This document shows, in pieces, positions 1 through 11,600 of a stretch of 64,000 nt of DNA. The notes beneath the pieces were generated by a model. It worked only from the letters and a program-made list of their open reading frames with translations, did no database searches and had not been told where the DNA came from. Each line of letters begins with the position of its first letter. Within the stretch, counting starts at the first letter, position 1. The translations under genes and the position numbers were made by a program. The stretch is from positions 12,074,501 to 12,138,500 of the forward strand of contig OZ059896.1 in NCBI GenBank assembly GCA_964057225.1, given 5' to 3'. Source of the stretch: Auanema rhodensis. Taxonomy: Eukaryota > Nematoda > Chromadorea > Rhabditida > Rhabditidae.

Positions 1-668
1 GTAATTTCTAAACCATTTTACTCCATCGCTTTTATTTAATCCCATATTTTAAACAATTTTATATTTCTACCGCTATTTCATAATTTCATTTTTTAAATTT
101 TTAATCATTAAAAAACATTTAAATTTCAATATTGTGATGCTCAAAAACTGAAACATTTAAATATTTTGTATTTTCTAAACCATTTCACTCCATCTCTTTC
201 ATTTAATTCCATATTTTAAACAATTTTATATTTCTACCACGAATTCATAACTTCATTTTTTAAATTTTTGATCATTAAAAAACATTTAAATTTCAATATT
301 GTGATGCTCAAAAACTGAAACAGTTGAATATTTTGTAATTTCTAAACCATTTTACTCCATCGCTTTTATTTAATCCCATATTTTAAACAATTTTATATTT
401 CTACCGCTATTTCATAATTTCATTTTTTAAATTTTTAATCATTAAAAAACATTTAAATTTCAATATTGTGATGCTCAAAAACTGAAACATTTAAATATTT
501 TGTATTTTCTAAACCATTTCACTCCATCTCTTTCATTTAATTCCATATTTTAAACAATTTTATATTTCTACCACGAATTCATAACTTCATTTTTTAAATT
601 TTTGATCATTAAAAAACATTTAAATTTCAATATTGTGATGCTCAAAAACTGAAACAGTTGAATATTTT

Positions 669-3600
669 GTAATTTCTAAACCATTTTACTCCATCGCTTT
701 TATTTAATTCCAAATTTTAAACAATTTTATATTTCTACCGCTATTTCATAATTTCATTTTTTAAATTTTTAATCATTAAAACATTTAAATTTCAATTATG
801 TGATGCTCAAAAACTGAAACAGTTGAATATTTTGTATTTTCTAAACCATTTTACTCCATCTCTTTCATTTAATTCCATATTTTAAACAATTTTATATTTC
901 TACCACGAATTCATAACTTCATTTTTTAAATTTTTGATCATTAAAAAACATTTAAATTTCAATATTGTGATGCTCAAAAACTGAAACAGTTGAATATTTT
1001 GTAATTTCTAAACCATTTTACTCCATCGCTTTTATTTAATCCCATATTTTAAACAATTTTATATTTCTACCGCTATTTCATAATTTCATTTTTTAAATTT
1101 TTAATCATTAAAAAACATTTAAATTTCAATATTGTGATGCTCAAAAACTGAAACAGTTGAATATTTTGTAATTTCTAAACCATTTCACTCCATCTCTTTC
1201 ATTTAATTCCATATTTTAAACAATTTTAAATTTCTACCGCTATTTCATAATTTCATTTTTTAAATTTTTAATCATTAAAAAACATTTAAATTTCAATATT
1301 GTGATGCTCAAAAACTGAAACAGTTGAATATTTTGTAATTTCTAAACCATTTTACTCCATCTATTTTATTTAATCCCATATTTTAAACAATTTTATATTT
1401 CTACCGCTATTTCATAATTTCATTTTTTAAATTTTTAATCATTAAAAAACATTTAAATTTCAATATTGTGATGCTCAAAAACTGAAACATTTAAATATTT
1501 TGTATTTTCTAAACCATTTCACTCCATCTCTTTCATTTAATTCCATATTTTAAACAATTTTATATTTCTACCGCTATTTCATAATTTCATTTTTTAAATT
1601 TTTAATCATTAAAAACATTTAAATTTCAATATTGTGATGCTCAAAAACTGAAACATTTAAATATTTTGTATTTTCTAAACCATTTCACTCCATCTCTTTC
1701 ATTTAATTCCATATTTTAAACAATTTTATATTTCTACCACAAATTCATAACTTCATTTTTTAAATTTTTGATCATTAAAAAACATTTAAATTTCAATATT
1801 GTGATGCTCAAAAACTGAAACAGTTGAATATTTTGTAATTTCTAAACCATTTTACTCCATCGCTTTTATTTAATCCCATATTTTAAACAATTTCATATTT
1901 CTACCGCTATTTCATAATTTCATTTTTTAAATTTTTAATCATTAAAAAACATTTAAATTTCAATATTGTGATGCTCAAAAACTGAAACATTTAAATATTT
2001 TGTATTTTCTAAACCATTTCACTCCATCTCTTTCATTTAATTCCATATTTTAAACAATTTTATATTTCTACCACGAATTCATAACTTCATTTTTTAAATT
2101 TTTGATCATTAAAAACATTTAAATTTCAATATTGTGATGCTCAAAAACTGAAACAGTTGAATATTTTGTAATTTCTAAACCATTTTACTCCATCGCTTTT
2201 ATTTAATCCCATATTTTAAACAATTTTATATTTCTACCGCTATTTCATAATTTCATTTTTTAAATTTTTAATCATTAAAAAACATTTAAATTTCAATATT
2301 TTGATGCTCAAAAACTGAAACATTTAAATATTTTGTATTTTCTAAACCATTTCACTCCATCTCTTTCATTTAATTCCATATTTTAAACAATTTTATATTT
2401 CTACCACGAATTCATAACTTCATTTTTTAAATTTTTAATCATTAAAAAACATTTAAATTTCAATATTGTGATGCTCAAAAACTGAAACAGTTGAATATTT
2501 TGTATTTTCTAAACCATTTTACTCCATCTATTTTATTCAATCCCATATTTTAAACAATTTTATATTTCTACCGCTATTTCATAATTTCATTTTTTAAATT
2601 TTTAATCATTAAAAAACATTTAAATTTCAATATTGTGATGCTCAAAAACTGAAACAGTTGAATATTTTGTAATTTCTAAACCATTTTACTCCATCGCTTT
2701 TATTTAATCCCATATTTTAAACAATTTTATATTTCTACCGCTATTTCATAATTTCATTTTTTAAATTTTTAATCATTAAAAAACATTTAAATTTCAATAT
2801 TTTGATGCTCAAAAACTGAAACATTTAAATATTTTGTATTTTCTAAACCATTTCACTCCATCTCTTTCATTTAATTCCATATTTTAAACAATTTTATATT
2901 TCTACCACGAATTCATAACTTCATTTTTTAAATTTTTAATCATTAAAAAACATTTAAATTTCAATATTGTGATGCTCAAAAACTGAAACAGTTGAATATT
3001 TTGTATTTTCTAAACCATTTTACTCCATCTATTTTATTTAATCCCATATTTTAAACAATTTTATATTTCTACCGCTATTTCATAATTTCATTTTTTAAAT
3101 TTTTAATCATTAAAAAACATTTAAATTTCAATATTGTGATGCTCAAAAACTGAAACATTTAAATATTTTGTATTTTCTAAACCATTTCACTCCATCTCTT
3201 TCATTTAATTCCATATTTTAAACAATTTTTTATTTCTACCACGAACTCATAACTTCATTTTTTAAATTTTTAATCATTAAAAAACATTTAAATTTCAATA
3301 TTGTGATGCTCAAAAACTGAAACAGTTGAATATTTTGTAATTTCTTAACCATTTTACTCCATCGCTTTTATTCAATCTCATATTTTAAACAATTTTATAT
3401 TTCTACCGCTATTTCATAATTTCATTTTTTAAATTTTTAATCATTAAAAAACATTTAAATTTCAATATTGTGATGCTCAAAAACTGAAACAGTTGAATAT
3501 TTTGTAATTTCTAAACCATTTTACTCCATCGCTTTTATTTAATTCCAAATTTTAAACAATTTTATATTTCTACCGCTATTTCATAATTTCATTTTTTAAA

Positions 3601-5499
3601 TTTTTAATCATTAAAACATTTAAATTTCAATATTGTGATGCTCAAAAACTGAAACAGTTGAATATTTTGTATTTTCTAAACCATTTTACTCCATCTCTTT
3701 CATTTAATTCCATATTTTAAACAATTTTATATTTCTACCACGAATTCATAACTTCATTTTTTAAATTTTTGATCATTAAAAAACATTTAAATTTCAATAT
3801 TGTGATGCTCAAAAACTGAAACAGTTGAATATTTTGTAATTTCTAAACCATTTTACTCCATCGCTTTTATTTAATCCCATATTTTAAACAATTTTATATT
3901 TCTACCGCTATTTCATAATTTCATTTTTTAAATTTTTAATCATTAAAAAACATTTAAATTTCAATATTGTGATGCTCAAAAACTGAAACAGTTGAATATT
4001 TTGTAATTTCTAAACCATTTCACTCCATCTCTTTCATTTAATTCCATATTTTAAACAATTTTATATTTCTACCGCTATTTCATAATTTCATTTTTTAAAT
4101 TTTTAATCATTAAAAAACATTTAAATTTCAATATTGTGATGCTCAAAAACTGAAACAGTTGAATATTTTGTATTTTCTAAACCATTTTACTCCATCTATT
4201 TTATTTAATCCCATATTTTAAACAATTTTATATTTCTACCGCTATTTCATAATTTCATTTTTTAAATTTTTAATCATTAAAAAACATTTAAATTTCAATA
4301 TTGTGATGCTCAAAAACTGAAACATTTAAATATTTTGTATTTTCTAAACCATTTCACTCCATCTCTTTCATTTAATTCCATATTTTAAACAATTTTATAT
4401 TTCTACCGCTATTTCATAATTTCATTTTTTAAATTTTTAATCATTAAAAAACATTTAAATTTCAATATTGTGATGCTCAAAAACTGAAACATTTAAATAT
4501 TTTGTATTTTCTAAACCATTTCACTCCATCTCTTTCATTTAATTCCATATTTTAAACAATTTTATATTTCTACCACAAATTCATAACTTCATTTTTTAAA
4601 TTTTTGATCATTAAAAAACATTTAAATTTCAATATTGTGATGCTCAAAAACTGAAACAGTTGAATATTTTGTAATTTCTAAACCATTTTACTCCATCGCT
4701 TTTATTTAATCCCATATTTTAAACAATTTCATATTTCTACCGCTATTTCATAATTTCATTTTTTAAATTTTTAATCATTAAAAAACATTTAAATTTCAAT
4801 ATTGTGATGCTCAAAAACTGAAACATTTAAATATTTTGTATTTTCTAAACCTTTTCACTCCATCTCTTTCATTTAATTCCATATTTTAAACAATTTTATA
4901 TTTCTACCACGAATTCATAACTTCATTTTTTAAATTTTTGATCATTAAAAAACATTTAAATTTCAATATTGTGATGCTCAAAAACTGAAACAGTTGAATA
5001 TTTTGTAATTTCTAAACCATTTTACTCCATCGCTTTTATTTAATCCCATATTTTAAACAATTTTATATTTCTACCGCTATTTCATAATTTCATTTTTTAA
5101 ATTTTTAATCATTAAAAAACATTTAAATTTCAATATTTTGATGCTCAAAAACTGAAACATTTAAATATTTTGTATTTTCTAAACCATTTCACTCCATCTC
5201 TTTCATTTAATTCCATATTTTAAACAATTTTATATTTCTACCACGAATTCATAACTTCATTTTTTAAATTTTTAATCATTAAAAAACATTTAAATTTCAA
5301 TATTGTGATGCTCAAAAACTGAAACAGTTGAATATTTTGTATTTTCTAAACCATTTTACTCCATCTATTTTATTTAATCCCATATTTTAAACAATTTTAT
5401 ATTTCTACCGCTATTTCATAATTTCATTTTTTAAATTTTTAATCATTAAAAAACATTTAAATTTCAATATTGTGATGCTCAAAAACTGAAACATTTAAA
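669..5499. repeat. Higher-order duplication inside the left satellite array
   Basis: A block of about 12 monomers from 669 recurs from 3504. It is recognised by rare variants in the same order: CCAAATTTT (711 and 3546), CCACAAATTC (about 1738 and 4572), AATTTCATATTTC (about 1889 and 4725) and ATTTTGATG (about 2298 and 5135). The spacing is 2,835 bp, which is 17 monomers less 4 bp of small indels. Within the first copy a three-monomer (about 501 bp) block is further duplicated, with ATTTTGATG at about 2298 and 2798. The exact edges were judged by eye. Confidence 0.65.
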
Positions 5500-8070
5500 T
5501 ATTTTGTATTTTCTAAACCATTTCACTCCATCTCTTTCATTTAATTCCATATTTTAAACAATTTTTTATTTCTACCACGAACTCATAACTTCATTTTTTA
5601 AATTTTTAATCATTAAAAAACATTTAAATTTCAATATTGTGATGCTCAAAAACTGAAACAGTTGAATATTTTGTAATTTCTAAACCATTTTACTCCATCG
5701 CTTTTATTTAATTCCATATTTTAAACCATTTTATATTTCTACCGCTATTTCATAAATTCATTTTTTAAATTTTTAATCATTAAAAAACATATAAATTTCA
5801 ATATTGTGATGCTCAAAAACTGAAACATTTAAATATTTTGTATTTTCTAAACCATTTCACTCCATCTCTTTCATTTAATTCCATATTTTAAACAATTTTA
5901 TATTTCTACCACGAATTCATAATATCATTTTTTAAATTTTTGATCATTAAAAAACATTTAAATTTCAATATTGTGATGCTCAAAAACTGAAACAGTTAAA
6001 TATTTTGTATTTTCTAAACCATTTCACTCCATCTCTTTCATTTAATTCCATATTATAAACAATTTTATATTTCTACCACGAATTCATAACTTCATTTTTT
6101 AAATTTTTAATCATTAAAAAACATTCAAATTTCAATATTGTGATGCTCAAAAACTGAAACAGTTAAATATTTTGTATTTTCTAAACCATTTCACTCCATC
6201 GCTTTTATTTAATCCCATATTTTAAACAATTTTATATTTCTACCGCTATTTCATAATTTCATTTTTTAAATTTTTAATCATTAAAAAACATTTAAATTTC
6301 AATATTGTGATGCTCAAAAACTGAAACAGTTGAATATTTTGTATTTTCTAAACCATTTTACTTCATATCTTTCATTTAATTCCATATTTTAAACAATTTT
6401 ATATTTCTACCACGAATTCATAACTTCATTTTTTAAATTTTTAATCATTAAAAAACATTTAAATTTCAATATTGTGATGCTCAAAAACTGAAACAGTTGA
6501 ATATTTTGTATTTTCTAAACCATTTTACTCCATCTATTTTATTTAATCCCACATTTTAAACAATTTTATATTTCTACCGCTATTTCATAATTTCATTTTT
6601 TAAATTTTTAATCATTAAAAAACATTTAAATTTCAATATTGTGATGCTCAAAAACTGAAACATTTAAATATTTTGTATTTTCTAAACCATTTCACTCCAT
6701 CTCTTTCATTTAATTCCATATTTTAAACAATTTTATATTTCTACCACGAATTCATAACTTCATTTTTTAAATTTTTAATCATTAAAAAACATATAAATTT
6801 CAATATTGTGATGCTCAAAAACTGAAACATTTAAATATTTTGTATTTTCTAAACCATTTCACTCCATCTCTTTCATTTAATTCCATATTTTAAACAATTT
6901 TATATTTCTACCACGAATTCATAACTTCATTTTTTAAATTTTTAATCATTAAAAAACATTTAAATTTCAATATTGTGATGCTCAAAAACTGAAACATTTA
7001 AATAATTTGTATTTTCTAAACCATTTCACTCCATCTCTTTCATTTAATTCCATATTTTAAACCATTTTATATTTCTACCGCTATTTCATAAATTCATTTT
7101 TTAAATTTTTAATCATTAAAAAACATATAAATTTCAATATTGTGATGCTCAAAAACTGAAACATTTAAATATTTTGTATTTTCTAAACCATTTCACTCCA
7201 TCTCTTTCATTTAATTCCATATTTTAAACAATTTTATATTTCTACCACGAATTCATAACTTCATTTTTTAAATTTTTAATCATTAAAAAACATATAAATT
7301 TCAATATTGTGATGCTCAAAAACTGAAACATTTAAATATTTTGTATTTTCTAAACCATTTCACTCCATCTCTTTCATTTAATTCCATATTTTAAACAATT
7401 TTATATTTCTACCACGAATTCATAACTTCATTTTTTAAATTTTTAATCATTAAAAAACATTTAAATTTCAATATTGTGATGCTCAAAAACTGAAACATTT
7501 AAATAATTTGTATTTTCTAAACCATTTCACTCCATCTCTTTCATTTAATTCCATATTTTAAACCATTTTATATTTCTACCGCTATTTCATAAATTCATTT
7601 TTTAAATTTTTAATCATTAAAAAACATATAAATTTCAATATTGTGATGCTCAAAAACTGAAACATTTAAATATTTTGTATTTTCTAAACCATTTCACTCC
7701 ATCTCTTTCATTTAATTCCATATTTTAAACAATTTTATATTTCTACCACGAATTCATAACTTCATTTTTTAAATTTTTGATCATTAAAAAACATTTAAAT
7801 TTCAATATTGTGATGCTCAAAAACTGAAACAGTTAAATATTTTGTATTTTCTAAACCATTTCACTCCATCTCTTTCATTTAATTCCATATTATAAACAAT
7901 TTTATATTTCTACCACGAATTCATAACTTCATTTTTTAAATTTTTAATCATTAAAAAACATTTAAATTTCAATATTGTGATGCTCAAAAACTAAAACAGT
8001 TGAATATTTTGTAATTTCTAAACCATTTTACTCCATCGCTTTTATTTAATCCCATATTTTAAACAATTTT

Positions 8071-8075
8071 ATATT
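8071..8075. repeat. Target site duplication (left copy)
   Basis: ATATT directly abuts the TG end of the left LTR. The same five bases follow the other LTR at 17376-17380. Removing the element and one copy restores an ordinary satellite sequence (ATTTTATATTTCTACC). A duplication of about 5 bp is usual for BEL/Pao integrases. Confidence 0.95.
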
Positions 8076-8608
8076 TGTCGTTTTGTCCTCTAGTTGGAGA
8101 GCGAATAACGGGCATTTGTGGTTCAGTGGTAGTGGAATATTAGTCCAAGTAATAGGCAATAGACGCGAGTACAAGAGAAGAGTTTATTATCGGCGATACG
8201 AATACAATACGAGTAAAATAGAAATAAATTGACGGGAAGATGATAGCGGTGGCAGAATGATATTGAGACATGATTTAGAAGAATTATTGCGGGTTTATAT
8301 ACTAGGTCCCCGGAAGTGATAGATAATGTATTAATTGTAGAAAGCGAGAGGAGGGGTCTAAATCCTATGTGATTCATCCCCCTTGCAAGTGGGCGACGGC
8401 TATCGCGCCTAAGATCTTGCCTAATGGATCAGATGGCAAAGGGCGATAGGTGATTCATCGGCAAATCGGCCGTTGGTGACAACTTACAGGATTATCGATT
8501 AGATAGTTGAGGATAATGGATAGTACAAAGAGAGGACAATAAAGAAGTACAATTGAACTTAAACTAAGGAGGAACACTATTATCACGGGATGAGAGTGCT
8601 TCAGCACA
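8076..8608 (-). repeat. 3' LTR of the complete element
   Basis: 533 bp, offset exactly 8,767 bp from the 5' LTR copy with no difference seen. In element sense it starts TGTGCTGAAG and ends AAACGACA. It carries the same TATA box (8295-8301) and AATAAA (8183-8188) as the 5' LTR, so it should supply polyadenylation. A 10-bp direct repeat GTGATTCATC occurs at 8369-8378 and 8450-8459 in the U3 part; its role is unknown. Confidence 0.96.
8183..8188 (-). promoter_or_regulatory. Candidate polyadenylation signal AATAAA in the 3' LTR
   Basis: Sense-strand AATAAA (plus strand TTTATT) lies about 110 nt downstream of the LTR TATA box. That is where the end of an R region would be expected. Assigned by motif and position only. 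Confidence 0.55.
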
Positions 8609-8616
8609 CTCCGGCC
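8609..8616 (-). other. Weak polypurine tract next to the 3' LTR
   Basis: The sense sequence immediately before the 3' LTR is GGCCGGAG, preceded by pyrimidine-rich sequence and only 24 nt after the stop codon. A plus-strand primer tract is expected here, but this one is short and broken by CC. No better purine run exists between the stop codon and the LTR. Confidence 0.35.
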
Positions 8617-8632
8617 GTCGAGAAGAGAACAT

Positions 8633-11600
8633 CTATATGGTGATGATCGCCGCCTGAGTCTTGTTCCTCTTAGTGGGTAGAATTTCTTGTTCCATTTCTT
8701 TTCTAGTCTTGATCCTACCGGTAGTCTGCGTTTCCTTAGACACTCTAGGCTTGGCTTGGATCCCTTTCGCTAGTAGTTCCTTGATCTCTTTCAGTTCTTT
8801 CTTTAGCGAGTCGAATTTCTTTTGTTGGTCGAGCTGTTCGATTAGTACTGAGGTCATCCTTTTGTTCTCCGATCTCATGTGTTTTAGTTCTTCCAATATT
8901 TCTTTGAGCTCCGGCTGCGCTTCTACGACGATGATGTTTCCCTTGGGTTGAGGACATCCTGGCGCTTCTCCGTCCCTTTTGATGGTAGAGGAGTTGTACG
9001 GCATTTTGTCTCCGTTTATCGCTGGGATGTGTTCCCTTTGGATACTCTTCATCAACTCGTTCAGTCTTCTCTCGTTTCCAAAAGGTTTGAGCTTGTCTTG
9101 CTCATTTTGGAACACGTGGTGTGTTCTTGCGGTGTTAAGGAAATCTTTGAGTCTTATGAAGTTTTTTAAGGCAGTGGCGGCGCTGTTGATGAGATTGGAT
9201 TTGTCAGAGAGTTCACTTGCCTCAGTTTTGTAAAAATCCCTAAGTGATTGGTCCATGTGCTGGGTGAGTTCCTTCAAACATTCAATCCGTTTCTCTCTTG
9301 TGAGCTTCAGAAACGAGTCGCATCTTTCTTGTGATCTTTGCAAGACTAGGTTGATTTCGCAGGCTCTAGTGTTGGCGAGTGACATAGTGAATAGAATGAA
9401 TACTACTAGGATGTGAGTTTTCCTTGACTTTAGGAGAAGGAGCTGGCGCCAAAAAATGATAAAGACGCGGAGGGGAATGAGGAAGATGTAACATGTTGCG
9501 GCCGCCATGTAGTGGGCGGTGCCTAGTGCTAGTCTGGTAGCGTATGTTGTAATGATGTAATAGGAAAAGGTAAAAGCGATTATGGCAATGAGTAGACAGG
9601 TTGCTAATGCTTTGTACCATTCCTGATAGATGTTGTAGAAGTGAGTAATGTCGGGCCAAGAAAAGGTGAAGGCTGTTTCTTGGAGAGACGAGTGATTCCC
9701 GAGTATGTAATGAGAGCGTAGGTCTTGAAGTGTGTTGACGTAGTACAGCATTCCTGAGAGGAGGAATGTGTTTTCTTGTGTTCCGCAGGTGTATGTGCAT
9801 GTGATCCTAGGTGAGGCTGAGGTGATAGGCAGCTGGATGGAGTTGGTTGTTCCTTGTGGACTGCATTGTGTCATGAATGCGGATTCACCACATTGTATAG
9901 CTGCCAGAGTTGGTTGAGGTGAAGTACATGTGATACTTGCTTGGGCTCCTCGGTTGCAGTTGTAACATCCGGTTAATGGTGAATCCTGAATGTTGCAATG
10001 TGTGGAGTCTTGAGATGAGGAAGTGTGGAATTCCCCGTCGATTTTGATGTGGATTACAGTTAACATGTTGCTGTTAATGTTGATCCGTAAGTTTCTTTCC
10101 TCGTTCATGATCATGTAAGAGGGTGTTAGCATTGGAATAGCTGATTGTACGTTGGTAAAGGCTGAGGTGATGGATGTTTCGTGACACTGGCAGTTGACCT
10201 GGTCTTCTGCCGGTGTGCAAACGCAGGTGGGTGTGGCGTTACAGTTCATGTTTATAGCGTCTCTTCTGCTCGGGCATGAGAGCATGGGTTGTTGATTCCA
10301 TATAGCTGTTCTTGTAAGGTTGCGGATGAATTTGTATTGCATCGCAGGTATGACTGGCGGTGAGAGACTTGTAATAGTTAGCGTGAATGGATATATGTGC
10401 TTCGGAACGTCAGAGTATAGAGTGACGTTTTTGGAGATGGTGGTTGATCCGTTTCGGTATGTTAGGCTGAGGTCCGTTGTAGGTGTCCAAGAGTTGCAGT
10501 CGTATACTTCATATATCGAGGTATCAGTCGGCTTCTGGTAGGTTCTGTAGAAAAGACATCCTGATGAAGGGTAAAAACATCCGCATCCTATGCCACCACA
10601 GGATTCTGTGCAGTGTGTTGTTCCTGGGTACTGGTTAGCTATGTGAAGTTCGCTGACAGTTGAGTTTGGGGTGATGTTGCTGCATTTTTCTTCTTGGCAT
10701 GATCCAGTGTGTGGGCATCTTTTGCTGTCTTGTACGTGAGTCTTTGATTCTCTTGTGAAGTAAAGGGACCGAGTCTCACACTTGTAGTTGGTTTTAATCC
10801 ACTGTATTCTCAAGAAAGAGATATTGTCTTGATTGTTTGATAATGTGAGGCAGGCTTCTTGAGTGTATGGACTGATGTTGAGATTATGCGTGGTTTGTAT
10901 GTGGCATTTCTCTTGGATGCAAGTGGACTGTTCGGAGGATGTGATCGCGAGTTCTTGGCATGAGAAGGTGACTTGTATCAAACTCATCAGAGCTAGGAGT
11001 GGTATGGCTGATTTGTGCGGCCTCGGTTGACGTGTGTGTCGGATCGTCTTGATTATGGTCATTATGATGGTGGTGCATAATCGTATCCAAAGTCGGATTG
11101 GTTTTCCTATGACCCATGGTGTGTATAGAATGCCGTAGCATAAGGCTGTGAGCATGTATGTAAGAAATGTGAGAAGTAGCATTGATGTCCATGGCCAGCA
11201 AGATGGATTGAAAAGTGTAGCAGTGCAGAAGGTGCATGTGACAGTGGAGCAGAAATGTACCGCTGGGCAAGTGATCATCATGTGATGAATTCTGGAATTG
11301 TGTTGGAAGGTCCAGCTTACGTCGTAGTTGGTTAGGATGTCCGCTGGGGGAAATATAAGGTTTCCATCGTGGCTGTTGTTATAGCATGTGTTGTGGATGC
11401 ATACTTGTTGATTGTTTGTCGAGATTCCTTGAATTTGAACTCCTTGGTAGTTGCAAGATATTGTTGGTGTGGCAGAGATGATGGGTAGAAGTATTGAGAA
11501 TATTGATAGATAGGTGAATAGGTTTGTTCTTTGTTCTCCGTACCATAATCTAGGTACGTTCCTTGGATTAGACTGCCTTATTGGTGGGACATCTCTCGAA

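Larger units (their letters stand above)
1..8075. repeat. AT-rich 167-bp satellite array, left part
   Basis: Head-to-tail tandem array of a 167-bp monomer, about 48 copies, with no coding potential. Monomer starts can be followed at 1, 168, 335 and 502, always at the motif GTA(A/T)TTTCTAAACC. Two linked variants alternate at the left end. Type A carries GTAATTTC, CCATCGCTTTTATTTAATCCC, CCGCTATTTCATAATTTC and TTAATCATT. Type B carries GTATTTTC, CCATCTCTTTCATTTAATTCC, CCACGAATTCATAACTTC (an EcoRI site) and TTGATCATT. The junction variants CATTTAAATATTTT and CAGTTGAATATTTT tend to precede B and A respectively, so an A-B dimer looks ancestral, later scrambled by recombination. Single-base and 1-2 bp A-run indels (for example near 775, 1612 and 2113) are the main length changes. 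No gene or RNA is seen here. The array is interrupted by the retroelement at 8076. Confidence 0.97.

Noticed and set aside
1..8075. CRISPR-like direct repeat array
   Set aside because: The whole 167-bp unit is repeated with no unique spacers; it is a satellite.
8112..8145. A tRNA-Gly gene on the plus strand in the LTR
   Set aside because: Only the 5' acceptor strand and D-arm are present. No anticodon arm, T-arm or B box follows, so it is not a tRNA gene.
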